From assembly GCA_016124425.1 (NCBI GenBank), contig WGNT01000187.1, positions 1-32,670 of the forward strand: DNA of 32,670 nt. Reading direction: 5' to 3'. The notes under the pieces were generated by a model, which had not been told where the DNA came from, searched no databases, and saw nothing but the letters and a program-made list of their open reading frames with translations. The position numbers and the translations under genes were made by a program. Source of the stretch: Cytophagales bacterium. GTDB taxonomy: Bacteria > Bacteroidota > Bacteroidia > Cytophagales > Cyclobacteriaceae. Of the stretch, positions 1 to 7,971 are shown in pieces (position 1 is the first letter of the stretch; every line of letters starts with the position of its first letter).

Positions 1-28
1 AAAAAAAAATAGCGATGCGGGGTATTTA

Positions 29-610
29 TCAACCTGTCCTAAACTGCGGGAATAGCTGAGTAATTTCAGTTACTAGCCTATTTTCTAAAAGCATGAAATC
101 ATCCTCATAAGGTATTTTTTTCACCAATTGAATCCGCCCCTCCGCCAACGAGGATAGATCCTCGCCGACCGGGTTCTTGAAACCAGCCTGTTCGGCCTCT
201 TCCAGGATGCGTTTATAGTCAAAGGGGGTTGGAACCTTTGAAACCACAAAGCCTCGTAAAGGTTCGCTAAATAGAAGTTTTTCAAGGGCTTCTTTACCAA
301 AGTAATCCTTACCTAACAGGACAAATAGAAACATCCCGTATCCCCACCAGTGTAACAGACGGATGTTTAACCCCCTAGTTGGGTCAAAATCCCGCACAAC
401 ATCGAGCACCTGATAGGGACAGTGTTCCAGTTCATTTCCCTTGCTTATCTTCACACCTTTATTGCCGGCGTGCATCTCTGCCAGCTCGTTGAGATCGATC
501 CTATTCGACACATTTTCCAATAACCTAAGCGCTGACAATTTTGCTTGATGAATCTCTTCAAAAAGCGCTTTGTTTTTATAAATAGCTAAAGCATCTTCCA
601 GTGTGTACAT
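29..610 (-). CDS. Uncharacterised 193-aa protein downstream of fabH-like gene
   Basis: I do not recognise a family. The product is 193 aa, looks soluble and mixed alpha/beta, and has no signal peptide. One hydrophobic patch around residues 88-101 (WWGYGMFLFVLLG) is too short and interrupted to call a membrane span with confidence. The C-terminal half contains a long charged helix-like stretch (EEAEQAGF). It lies 24 bp downstream of the ketoacyl-ACP synthase gene on the same strand, so the two are probably co-transcribed; that position is the only clue to function. The ATG at 608-610 is the natural start because the upstream gene ends just before it. The stop lies 28 bp from the window edge, so any terminator would fall partly outside the window. 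Confidence 0.8.
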   Translation of the reverse strand: MYTLEDALAIYKNKALFEEIHQAKLSALRLLENVSNRIDLNELAEMHAGNKGVKISKGNELEHCPYQVLDVVRDFDPTRGLNIRLLHWWGYGMFLFVLLGKDYFGKEALEKLLFSEPLRGFVVSKVPTPFDYKRILEEAEQAGFKNPVGEDLSSLAEGRIQLVKKIPYEDDFMLLENRLVTEITQLFPQFRTG

Positions 611-634
611 GATCTATCTCAGCGCAACATCGCG

Positions 635-1633
635 TTACCAGCGAATCAGTGCGGATCCCCACGCAAAACCACTCCCAAATGCCGCCAAGCATACAAGATC
701 CCCCTCTTTTATCCTTCCTTGTTCCCAGGCCTCACTGATCGCTATCGGAATGGTTGCTGCGGTAGTATTTCCGTATTTGGTTATGTTGTTAAAAACCTTA
801 TCGTCTGGCAGATTCAATTTATGCTGAATCGCCTGACTGATCCGCAAATTCGCCTGATGTGGAATTAGCAGATTTATTGCGGACACATCTTTTTGGTTGG
901 CTGCAAGTGCCTCCATAATGACTTCATAAAACCTCACTATGGCATGCTTAAAGACCGTATTCCCGTTCATTTTCAGGTTTAGACTCCCGTCTTCGATCAT
1001 CTCTGGAGAAATCCTCACGGCCCTGCTGCTCCCAGGGTCCTTTACGTAAAGTTCTTCAGCGAAGTCACCATCGGCATGCAAATGTGTTGAAAGGATTCCA
1101 TGTCCGGGCTTATTCGAGCTTTGCACGATCACAGCTCCTGCACCGTCCGCAAAAATTACGGCACTTGATCGCCCTTCGTTGCTTTTATCTAAGGCGGAGG
1201 ATTGAATTTCAGCACCAACAACAAGTACTGTGGCATACATGCCCGACTTAATGTATTGGTCCGCGATTGAAAGTGCGTATATAAATCCTGAACAGGCGTT
1301 ACGAATATCTAGGGCCCCTATGCCCTGAAGCCCTAATTCCCGCTGAAGTAAAACGCCATTTCCCGGAATAAAATAATCGGGCGTAATTGTCGCGAAAATT
1401 ATGAATTCAATTTCTTCGGTGCGAATTCCAGCCTGTGTAATGGCACGTTTAGAGGCTGCCACCGCCATACTGTTTACCGTATCCTTTCCCGGGGTGAACC
1501 AGCGACGCTCTTCAATTCCCGTTCGTTCGACGATCCATTCGTGATTCGTATCCATCATCCCCGCCAAATCATCGTTGGTTACTATTCTTTCCGGGAGATA
1601 ATGCCCCGCTCCGGTTATTCTGGATGTTTTCAT
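635..1633 (-). CDS. fabH: Beta-ketoacyl-ACP synthase III family (FabH-like)
   Basis: A thiolase-fold condensing enzyme of 332 aa, the usual FabH length. In the family this enzyme condenses an acyl-CoA primer with malonyl-ACP to start fatty-acid synthesis in the cytoplasm. The catalytic triad is visible: Cys114 in RNACSGFIYAL, His259 in LLIPHQANLRIS and Asn289 in ITKYGNTTAATIP. The 30-residue His-Asn spacing is that of FabH. The glycine-rich FGSGFAWGSAL motif closes the protein. The gene stands alone with a 193-aa unknown downstream and is not next to fabD/acpP/plsX, so it may be a second, specialised FabH (for example for branched primers or an aryl-polyene/resorcinol-like pathway) and not the housekeeping copy. 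The enzyme class is secure; the paralogue assignment is not. Confidence 0.9.
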   Translation of the reverse strand: MKTSRITGAGHYLPERIVTNDDLAGMMDTNHEWIVERTGIEERRWFTPGKDTVNSMAVAASKRAITQAGIRTEEIEFIIFATITPDYFIPGNGVLLQRELGLQGIGALDIRNACSGFIYALSIADQYIKSGMYATVLVVGAEIQSSALDKSNEGRSSAVIFADGAGAVIVQSSNKPGHGILSTHLHADGDFAEELYVKDPGSSRAVRISPEMIEDGSLNLKMNGNTVFKHAIVRFYEVIMEALAANQKDVSAINLLIPHQANLRISQAIQHKLNLPDDKVFNNITKYGNTTAATIPIAISEAWEQGRIKEGDLVCLAAFGSGFAWGSALIRW

Positions 1634-2046
1634 AATGCCTTAAATTCAAAACATGGGCCAATGCGACAAATATCATACTTATACAATGAAATACAAATCC
1701 AATTATGAAATCGAGCCTGCCTTTCGGACAGGCAGGGATTCCATAGCCTGTCCCGACGAGTCGGGATGGCAACTGAAAAACAAATTATAAACACATGAAA
1801 AGAGAATTGGACCAACTGCATTGGCAGTTCGTGCTTACAGAGGCAATAATACCTCCTGCCCACAGCAAAAAAACTGAACTATAAAATGAAAAATATGATT
1901 TTTTTTTGAATTCACCTTAGTGTTTTTCCAATTAACTAAAATGGAATAAAACTGCTTTTTTCGTCAAAAATAAGCAAATCTAATCGGGAAAGGATTGACA
2001 AAACATTAAACATTTCTTTGCTATTTTAATTATTTCATAATTACTT
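1634..2046. other. 413-bp intergenic region with repeat and possible 29-codon ORF
   Basis: The region between the divergent fabH-like gene and the T9SS-tail gene holds one copy of the two-palindrome repeat (annotated separately). Immediately after it is a short plus-strand ORF at 1795-1884 of 29 codons (begins MKRELDQLHW, ends SKKTEL). The sequence from 1885 to 2046 is AT-rich and has no further coding signal. A TTGAC at 1995 and a TTTCTTTG at 2013 resemble a Bacteroidota promoter only loosely. The short ORF is not recognisable and may be a relic or chance. Confidence 0.6.
1705..1803 (+). repeat. Two-palindrome intergenic repeat, copy A
   Basis: The unit holds a first dyad (CCTGCCT at 1716-1722, AGGCAGG at 1730-1736, 7-nt loop) and a second dyad (TCCCGA at 1751-1756, TCGGGA at 1761-1766). 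A conserved tail ends in ATGAAAAG. A second copy with the same order, nearly the same tail and the same distance to an ATG lies at 20226-20366. The two copies differ mainly by a longer spacer between the dyads in copy B. It resembles a REP/RIP-type dispersed palindromic element. Confidence 0.7.
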
Positions 2047-2877
2047 ATGAAAAACGGCCTCGGTTACCGAAAGATAATTTGGCCATTTCAAAAGGCAGAA
2101 ATATGTATCCCAAAACCTAAAATACAAAAAATTCTATTTGATATGCTTATTTATCCCGATTTTCAAAATAAAATTGTATTCACCTTCGACGAGGAAAAAA
2201 ATCAGGCACTATCACTGGTCTCTAAAGCACTTCCTATCATTTCTGGTCTGCTCTTATTAGCAGGCATTTGTTTCGGAATACAGGAAGAGGATCAGAGGAA
2301 AGTTCAGCAAAACATTATTGTTGCCTATGACGGAGAAGACTCTCTGCTTACGAAGCGACCAAAAGAATTTGCCAGAGATCTGACCGCTCCTTCTCCAAAT
2401 GTTAAAGACGCGCGTCAAACAGCCATAAGTCTTCCTTTTGAGATCGTCTCCATGAATGTTACTGAGGGATTTGCCCCTCAAGGTACTAGAAAAATCACTT
2501 CCTCAAAAAATGGACTTTTTGGTTCGCAAATGTTAAGGGGATACCGGGAAATGCGTGGCTACCGGGAGATGGAGGGGAATACATCTTTCTTTATTGACGA
2601 AGAAATAAGCCGAGGTCCAGCGGAAATTTCGGTATTCCCCAACCCCGCAGAAAATTGGCTCATCATCTCCCTGCCGGACACTGTTAATGCTCGCCATATC
2701 CTATTACATGACATGAGCGGAACTGTCGTAAAAGACTGGACGTTAGGAATTTCCTTTAGCAGTACTACAGGAGAAATAAAACTATCGACGGAAACATTAT
2801 CTCCGGGCACATACATGCTACGTATTCTGGATGGGTATTCTGTCTTAAAACCAATCCGGATCATGCTCCGAAGATGA
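2047..2877 (+). CDS. Protein with C-terminal type IX secretion sorting domain
   Basis: A 276-aa protein whose last ~84 residues form a Por secretion system (type IX) type-A sorting domain. It begins ISVFPNPAENWLIISLP, continues with HILLHDMSGTVVKDW, and ends LSPGTYMLRILDG followed by basic residues, the usual signature for export across the outer membrane. The middle has low complexity and carries an exact tandem duplication RGYREM-RGYREM (residues 164-175; 2536-2571). The N-terminus is odd. There is no normal signal peptide; the only hydrophobic helix is at about residues 61-80 (ALPIISGLLLLAGICFG), after a 55-residue soluble stretch. The in-frame ATG at 2143 would shorten this leader but still leaves a long N-region. 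The gene converges on the MBL-fold gene with a 1-bp gap. Function unknown. Confidence 0.75.
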   Translation: MKNGLGYRKIIWPFQKAEICIPKPKIQKILFDMLIYPDFQNKIVFTFDEEKNQALSLVSKALPIISGLLLLAGICFGIQEEDQRKVQQNIIVAYDGEDSLLTKRPKEFARDLTAPSPNVKDARQTAISLPFEIVSMNVTEGFAPQGTRKITSSKNGLFGSQMLRGYREMRGYREMEGNTSFFIDEEISRGPAEISVFPNPAENWLIISLPDTVNARHILLHDMSGTVVKDWTLGISFSSTTGEIKLSTETLSPGTYMLRILDGYSVLKPIRIMLRR

Positions 2878-2878
2878 C

Positions 2879-3778
2879 CTAAATCCTTCCCTGGGCCTTT
2901 AACTTCCAGTACCTCATTAAACCACCTACGGACATCCAACTGGGATTGGCATGTTCATAGCAGCTTCGTGTCTCAGCTGATACCCCCATGGTAATCAGCT
3001 GATTTTCTGTATAGGACGTGAATTCAGGAATGACCTCTTCCATTCCCAATCCAGCATCGAATTTTGGTTTCATCCAAGCAGCCCAGTCATCAAGCATGAA
3101 GTTCAATGCATCAAGATGCTCAGTAACGGCAGAAACACTTCCAAAGTGCGTGAGGATCAATTGTTTCGGATTTATCTCCTTGATAAGGATTATCGATTTT
3201 TTCCAATCTTCGAGATGAATATCCGGAGGAGGACAAGGTGGCACAACAGGCCCTTCAGCAATCTGAACTCCCGCTACATCTCCAGTAAATAGCACCTCTC
3301 CGATCTGCCAAGCGACATGGTGAACGGCATGACCGGGAGTATGCCAGGCTTTGATCATTTTTCCGTCAAAATCAAGCACCTCCTCGTGCTGTACGGCAAT
3401 GAGTAACTCCCTAGGAACAGGCTGCATTTCCCCCCACAGACGCTGCATATTATCCCCGTATATTTGAGCCGCAGAGTTCCATAACTTTTCCGGAGAAGCC
3501 AAGTGCGGAAGTCCAAGCGGGTGTACATGGATGTTAGCACCTCGTTCGGCCAATCTCCATGCCGCCCCTGCATGGTCAAAATGAATATGGGTCAAAAGTA
3601 CGTGCTTGACATCATCCAACGTATAGCCAAGCTTTTCTATGCCTTTTTTTAACTGTGGAAAGGTACTTTCCGGTCCAGATTCTACAAGAATAAGACTTTT
3701 GCCATTAGGAATCAAAAAACAACCAATAGCCTCCTTAGCATGTTGGAACTCCAGATCGATGATGTGTATGTTTTCCAT
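2879..3778 (-). CDS. MBL-fold metallo-hydrolase
   Basis: A 299-aa metallo-beta-lactamase-fold hydrolase without signal peptide, so probably cytoplasmic. The di-metal motif THIHFDHAG (His64, His66, Asp68, His69) is intact. It is followed by HTPGHAVHH (third-site His), FTGDVAG (bridging Asp) and LTHFG (last His), giving the full ligand set. A C-terminal alpha-helical extension after about residue 215 resembles that of broad MBL hydrolases acting on thioesters, lactones or phosphodiesters; the substrate cannot be read from sequence. Its ATG shares one base with the stop of the SRAP gene upstream (TAATG), which implies translational coupling and an operon. Confidence 0.88.
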   Translation of the reverse strand: MENIHIIDLEFQHAKEAIGCFLIPNGKSLILVESGPESTFPQLKKGIEKLGYTLDDVKHVLLTHIHFDHAGAAWRLAERGANIHVHPLGLPHLASPEKLWNSAAQIYGDNMQRLWGEMQPVPRELLIAVQHEEVLDFDGKMIKAWHTPGHAVHHVAWQIGEVLFTGDVAGVQIAEGPVVPPCPPPDIHLEDWKKSIILIKEINPKQLILTHFGSVSAVTEHLDALNFMLDDWAAWMKPKFDAGLGMEEVIPEFTSYTENQLITMGVSAETRSCYEHANPSWMSVGGLMRYWKLKAQGRI

Positions 3779-4476
3779 TATCCAAAAAGCGTGTAGTTTC
3801 CAAACTGATCCATCGGCAATGTTTTACGGATGACGAAAGGAGAATCATTCCCGACCTGATTTACCATAGGGGAAACGGAATATCCTAACATACTGCCTTC
3901 CGGATAAGGAACTAGCATGGCGAGCAGGTCACTTTCGGGGGTCAACGGATTCAACCAAGCCGCCTCCATTTCCTTGGAGAGAATAACTGGCATCCTGTCA
4001 TGAATTTCCGTCAATATTCCGTTGGGTGATGTTGTCAGGATCAAAAACGTGTGTTGACTATCTCCGTCGGTCGTTTCATATTCATCCCAGATTCCCGCCA
4101 TGGCAAACAGTCCCCCATCCAATAGCGTAAACCGGTAAGGAGTTTTTGTTTTTTTCCCTACCCGCTTCCATTCAAAAAACCCGTCGGCCGGAACAATGCA
4201 GCGCTTCCTTTGGAAAGCGGATCGGAAAGACACCTTTTCATGTACCGTTTCTGAACGGGCATTTATAAACTTTTGGGATACAGGTTTATTTTTGGCAAAA
4301 TCGGGCGTAATTCCCCAATAAAAATGAGAAAATCCCTTGCGGCTGTCCGACGTAATAACCGGTACAAGCTGCGTAGGGGCAATATTGTACCTGGGCTGAA
4401 ACGGTTCCAACATTTCCGCCTGAAACCGTTCCTCTAATTCCTGCTTACTTTTTGCGAGCGAGTATCTTCCACACAT
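3778..4476 (-). CDS. yedK: SRAP/HMCES-family abasic-site DNA-protein crosslinking protein (YedK-like)
   Basis: A 232-aa SOS response-associated peptidase domain protein. In this family Cys2, exposed after removal of Met1, forms a thiazolidine crosslink with abasic sites in single-stranded DNA and shields replication forks. The diagnostic residues are all present: Cys2 in MCGRYSL, Asn31 in YNIAPTQ, Asn72 in INARSET, Glu102 in DGFFEWKR and His159 in EIHDRMPVIL. The required Cys directly after Met fixes the start. It is the middle gene of a three-gene minus-strand unit: the YheT-like hydrolase lies upstream with a 31-bp gap and the MBL gene overlaps downstream by 1 bp. I see no LexA-type operator that I can support upstream. 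Confidence 0.95.
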   Translation of the reverse strand: MCGRYSLAKSKQELEERFQAEMLEPFQPRYNIAPTQLVPVITSDSRKGFSHFYWGITPDFAKNKPVSQKFINARSETVHEKVSFRSAFQRKRCIVPADGFFEWKRVGKKTKTPYRFTLLDGGLFAMAGIWDEYETTDGDSQHTFLILTTSPNGILTEIHDRMPVILSKEMEAAWLNPLTPESDLLAMLVPYPEGSMLGYSVSPMVNQVGNDSPFVIRKTLPMDQFGNYTLFG

Positions 4477-4507
4477 GGTATGTTGAGTAGTTTAGCGTAT
4501 CGTTATA

Positions 4508-5479
4508 TTATTGATCCATTTCGAGAAATTCAAACGCCCTCTTTTCTGACCAAAATACGTCTGTTAATTTTCTTGGTGCAAAGCCGACATGTCCACCGTT
4601 GTCTGGGAATTCCATAAATACCCGTGTAAGCTGGGTACCGATCTCCTCAGGATAACATGAACCACTTAAAAAAGGGTCATTTTTGGCATTTAATATCAGC
4701 ACTTTAGCGGCAATATTTGGCAGGAAACCTAACGAAGAACACTTAGCGTAATAGTCATCCGCCCCCTCGAAGCCATGAAGGGGACCCGTATACACATCGT
4801 CAAACTGACGAATCGTTTTAATCTTGTCAAGATTTTTGACCTGTATTTCTGGGAAAACACGCGCTTTTTGAACTATCTTCCACTTAAGCGTCCGCAAAAA
4901 GCGGTTTGCATAGAGGATGTTTTCCCGCTGACCGATTTTGTCACTTGACCCGGAAAGATCCAAGGGTACAGAAACCGCAACAGCCTTTGATATTTTAGGG
5001 GTTGATGGGTGATCCTCCCCAAGGTATTTTAGGGTAAGGTTTCCCCCTAAGCTAAAGCCTACGAGATAAACTTCGGCATAGTTCTTAGCAGTATGAGAAA
5101 TAACGGTTTCCAAATCAGCTGTTGCCCCCGAATGGTAGAACACCGGTCTCCGGTTCATCTCTCCACTGCAGCTACGGAAATTCCAACTGACTACATCCCA
5201 TCCGTGTGAAAAAAAAATATTTGCCATTCCCATCATGTAGGGCCTCCTGCTATTCCCCTCTAATCCGTGACTTATAATAAGCAGTCGATCAGAAGAAACT
5301 CTTAGCCAATCTATATCCAAAAAGTCGCCATCCGGAGTAGTAATACGTTCTCTATCAAACGGTAAAGCAATCCTCCTCCCCCAAATAGCCGGAACAATCG
5401 TTTGTATGTGCCCATTGAACATCAGGTATGGGTGAACATAATTTTGATTTTTTATTACTGGCATTTCATTAATTTGCAA
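4508..5479 (-). CDS. YheT-family alpha/beta-fold hydrolase
   Basis: A 323-aa alpha/beta hydrolase of the YheT/ABHD1-3 type. The family's N-terminal signature is seen as LMFNGHIQTIVPAIWGR. The oxyanion-hole motif is HGLEGNSRRPY (residues 71-81), the nucleophile elbow is GFSLGGN with Ser143, the acid is the Asp in NAKNDPFLSG and the catalytic His is in GGHVGFAP. Such enzymes are carboxylesterases of poorly known substrate, probably cytoplasmic here because there is no signal peptide. It is the first gene of the hydrolase-SRAP-MBL unit and is divergent from the E2 gene, with a 106-bp shared intergenic region. A second ATG five codons in (5464) is a possible alternative start. Confidence 0.9.
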   Translation of the reverse strand: MQINEMPVIKNQNYVHPYLMFNGHIQTIVPAIWGRRIALPFDRERITTPDGDFLDIDWLRVSSDRLLIISHGLEGNSRRPYMMGMANIFFSHGWDVVSWNFRSCSGEMNRRPVFYHSGATADLETVISHTAKNYAEVYLVGFSLGGNLTLKYLGEDHPSTPKISKAVAVSVPLDLSGSSDKIGQRENILYANRFLRTLKWKIVQKARVFPEIQVKNLDKIKTIRQFDDVYTGPLHGFEGADDYYAKCSSLGFLPNIAAKVLILNAKNDPFLSGSCYPEEIGTQLTRVFMEFPDNGGHVGFAPRKLTDVFWSEKRAFEFLEMDQ

Positions 5480-5515
5480 CCACTTGTTTCTAAGCCGACG
5501 TGAAAATACTATTAT

Positions 5516-5523
5516 TAAATTTG
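5516..5523 (+). promoter_or_regulatory. Candidate -7 box for the E2 gene
   Basis: TAAATTTG matches the Bacteroidota sigma-ABfr -7 consensus TAnnTTTG exactly and lies 62 bp before the E2 ATG, in the divergent intergenic region. No convincing TTG -33 element sits at the usual spacing; the nearest TTG at 5484 is too far. This is therefore a partial match only. Confidence 0.4.
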
Positions 5524-5585
5524 AATAAACATATTTTAAGAACTATTTTTGAATTGCGGAAATCAAGAATTCGAATAAGTTACTT

Positions 5586-7250
5586 ATGGCAGAGATAATA
5601 CGAATGCCCAAAATGAGCGATACCATGGAAGAAGGGGTTATCGCGCAATGGTTAAAGAAAGTAGGAGATGACATCAAACCGGGAGATATACTGGCAGAAG
5701 TGGAGACAGATAAGGCTACCATGGAGCTGGAATCCTATGAGGAAGGAATTTTACTTCACATCGGGGTCGAAGAAAAGGATTCTATTCCTGTAAACGGTGT
5801 AATCGCTATCTTGGGAGAAAAGGGCGAAAATATAGAAGATATTCTTAAGGATCTGGAAAGCGGTGGAAACGGAGGGCAATCCGCGAAGGAGAAAAAAGCA
5901 GAAGAACCGGAAAAAAGCGAAGCGCCCAGCAAGACACCCGCGCCTGAAACCGGAAAATCCGAAGAAAAAATTGACATCTCTGGTATTGCCGCAACGGTAA
6001 TCACCATGCCAAAAATGAGCGACACCATGCAAGAGGGTACCATTGCTTCTTGGTTGAAAAAGGTGGGCGATGATGTAAAGTCGGGAGATATTCTTGCCGA
6101 AGTCGAAACCGACAAAGCGACCATGGAACTGGAATCTTATGAAGACGGAAACCTGCTCTATATTGGTGTGGACGAAGGTGATGCCATCGAGGTAGATGGC
6201 GTCATTGCCATTATCGGCGAGAAAGGCGCCGATTACAAAACCTTATTGAAGGCGCATCAACAGAAGCAAGTTGGCGGTGAAGACGCCTCTTCTCCTGCAG
6301 AAGAAAGCAAGCCGGAACCGGAAAAAGAAGCCAAAGAACAAGCTGCTACCCACAAAACGGCTGAAAAATCTTCTTCATCCGATGGAGATCGGGTAAAGGC
6401 GTCTCCCCTAGCCAAAAAAATCGCTAGTGATAAAGGAATTGACATTACCCAAGTTTCGGGTTCCGGAGATAATGGCCGTATAATAAAAAAGGATATTGAA
6501 AACTTTACGCCAAAGGAAACAAAAGCAGCACCTCCTGCTGCCGCAAGTAGCGGCGTGGCGATAGGCCAAGAAGCCTATAAGGAGGAGAAAGTTTCGCAGA
6601 TGCGAAAAGTCATTGCGAAGCGACTTGCCGAAAGCAAATTCAGTGCTCCGCACTTCTACCTTACCATGGAAATCAACATGGACAAGGCGATGGATGCAAG
6701 AAAAAGCATGAATGAGGTAGCCCCTGTCAAAATTTCCTTTAATGACATGGTAATTAAAGCCTGCGCTGTGGCGCTGAAACAAAATCCAAAGGCAAACTCT
6801 TCCTGGCTTGGAGACAAAATCAGGTATAATGAGCATGTTCATATCGGAATGGCGGTAGCTGTAGAGGAAGGTCTTTTGGTACCCGTGATCCGATTTGCTG
6901 ATGCGAAATCCTTATCACAAATCTCCAACGAAGCAAAAAGCCTTGCCGGAAAGGCGAAGAAAAAAGAGCTTCAGCCTAAGGATTGGGAAGGGAATACGTT
7001 TACGATTTCCAATCTCGGTATGTTTGGCATAGATGAATTTACCGCCATCATCAACCCGCCGGATGCATGTATACTCGCTGTCGGAGGCATCAAGGAAACG
7101 GTCATCGTGAAAAACGGAGAAATGAAGATTGGGAACGTGATGAAGGTTACCCTATCTTGCGATCATAGGGTGGTAGATGGGGCCGTAGGATCGGCCTTTC
7201 TAATCAGCCTCAAAAATCTGCTAGAGGATCCGGTAAGGCTTCTCATATAG
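5586..7250 (+). CDS. pdhC: Dihydrolipoamide acetyltransferase (E2) of pyruvate dehydrogenase, two lipoyl domains
   Basis: A 554-aa E2 core subunit of a 2-oxo acid dehydrogenase complex, which transfers the acetyl group from lipoyllysine to CoA. Domain order: lipoyl domain 1 (residues 2-78, Lys43 in ETDKATME), an acidic E/K/P-rich linker, lipoyl domain 2 (about 136-212, Lys177 in the same ETDKATME motif), a second charged linker, the E1/E3-binding domain (about 270-306, ASPLAKKIASDKGID and GSGDNGRIIKKDI), an Ala/Pro-rich hinge, and the catalytic domain (about 330-554) with SCDHRVVDG (His527, Asp531). Lipoyl motifs MPKMSDTM and the start MAEIIRMPKM fit pyruvate-type E2. The genes for E1 and E3 are not in the window, and the gene is followed by its own terminator, so it is probably a single-gene transcript. 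Confidence 0.95.
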   Translation: MAEIIRMPKMSDTMEEGVIAQWLKKVGDDIKPGDILAEVETDKATMELESYEEGILLHIGVEEKDSIPVNGVIAILGEKGENIEDILKDLESGGNGGQSAKEKKAEEPEKSEAPSKTPAPETGKSEEKIDISGIAATVITMPKMSDTMQEGTIASWLKKVGDDVKSGDILAEVETDKATMELESYEDGNLLYIGVDEGDAIEVDGVIAIIGEKGADYKTLLKAHQQKQVGGEDASSPAEESKPEPEKEAKEQAATHKTAEKSSSSDGDRVKASPLAKKIASDKGIDITQVSGSGDNGRIIKKDIENFTPKETKAAPPAAASSGVAIGQEAYKEEKVSQMRKVIAKRLAESKFSAPHFYLTMEINMDKAMDARKSMNEVAPVKISFNDMVIKACAVALKQNPKANSSWLGDKIRYNEHVHIGMAVAVEEGLLVPVIRFADAKSLSQISNEAKSLAGKAKKKELQPKDWEGNTFTISNLGMFGIDEFTAIINPPDACILAVGGIKETVIVKNGEMKIGNVMKVTLSCDHRVVDGAVGSAFLISLKNLLEDPVRLLI

Positions 7251-7276
7251 TATAACTACTATAACAATAGTGTCAG

Positions 7277-7301
7277 AAAGTCCTAATTGCTAGGACTTTT
7301 T
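7277..7301 (+). terminator. Intrinsic terminator after E2 gene
   Basis: AAAGTCCTA at 7277-7285 pairs with TAGGACTTT at 7291-7299 around a 5-nt loop and runs into a T-tract, 26 bp after the E2 stop. It overlaps the first codons of an upstream extension of the hslV frame (from 7287), which argues that hslV starts later, at 7347. Confidence 0.8.
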
Positions 7302-7346
7302 GCGTTAAGTACGGTTTTTGAAAGCTTCAGAACGAAAGATAACTAC

Positions 7347-7889
7347 ATGGAAAAATTGAAATCTACTACCGTCGTGGCCATCAAGCACGGCGGACAAGTT
7401 GTGATCGGTGCGGATGGACAAGCTACCCTTGGCAATACAATAGCTAAAAGCAGCGTCAATAAAATCAGAAAACTGCAAGGTGGCAAAATTGTAACGGGTT
7501 TTGCTGGTTCTACTGCCGATGCGTTTACACTACTAGAAAAATTTGAGGAAAAATTGGGCGCATATGGCAACAACATGAAGCGAGCGGCTGTTGAATTAGC
7601 GAAAGAATGGCGCACAGACCGAATGCTTAGCAAGCTGGAAGCCATGATGGTCGTCGCAGACGCCGAAGACATCCTGATTATCTCCGGTACAGGCGATGTT
7701 ATCGAGCCGGATCTTTCTATTGCCACAATAGGATCTGGAAGCATGTATGCGCAAGCCGCTGCCCGTGCAATGAAAAAATATGCCACACATTTGACGGCGG
7801 AAGAAATGGTGCGGGAAAGCCTCCACATTGCCGCTGACATTTGCATTTATACGAACCACAATATCATCATCGAAAAAGTTTCCGACTAG
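7347..7889 (+). CDS. hslV: ATP-dependent protease peptidase subunit HslV
   Basis: The N-terminal-nucleophile peptidase of the HslUV (ClpQY) protease, which degrades unfolded proteins in the cytoplasm with the AAA+ unfoldase HslU. With the ATG at 7347 the protein is 180 aa and starts MEKLKSTTVVAIKHG. Removing six residues would expose Thr7 as the catalytic Thr1, leaving a 174-residue mature chain, close to the size of E. coli HslV. GADGQATLGNT, SSVNKIRKL (active-site Lys) and ATIGSGSMYAQAAARAM are typical of HslV. The in-frame codon at 7287 is rejected as start because it lies inside the E2 terminator hairpin and adds residues foreign to the family. hslU is not adjacent on either side, so the pair is split in this genome. 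Confidence 0.93.
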   Translation: MEKLKSTTVVAIKHGGQVVIGADGQATLGNTIAKSSVNKIRKLQGGKIVTGFAGSTADAFTLLEKFEEKLGAYGNNMKRAAVELAKEWRTDRMLSKLEAMMVVADAEDILIISGTGDVIEPDLSIATIGSGSMYAQAAARAMKKYATHLTAEEMVRESLHIAADICIYTNHNIIIEKVSD

Positions 7890-7891
7890 AC

Positions 7892-7928
7892 AAAAAAGAG
7901 CGGGTATATATGCTACCCGCTCTTTTTA
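7892..7928. terminator. Bidirectional intrinsic terminator between hslV and the Dabb gene
   Basis: GAGCGGGTA at 7898-7906 pairs with TACCCGCTC at 7914-7922, extended by an A-tract before and a T-tract after. It lies 2 bp after the hslV stop and 43 bp past the stop of the convergent Dabb gene, so it can serve both strands. Confidence 0.9.
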
Positions 7929-7971
7929 TGCATTAGGGCTGGACTCCAGCTAAAAGATCAGAAAGCAAGTC

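Noticed and set aside
5756-6124. Long minus-strand ORF opposite the E2 gene
   Set aside because: It is a shadow of the strongly supported lipoyl-domain coding sequence; Ser/Phe-rich composition is typical of antisense frames.
7287-7346. Upstream extension of hslV adding 20 residues
   Set aside because: It begins inside the E2 terminator hairpin and the extra residues do not belong to HslV; the ATG at 7347 puts the catalytic Thr near the N-terminus.
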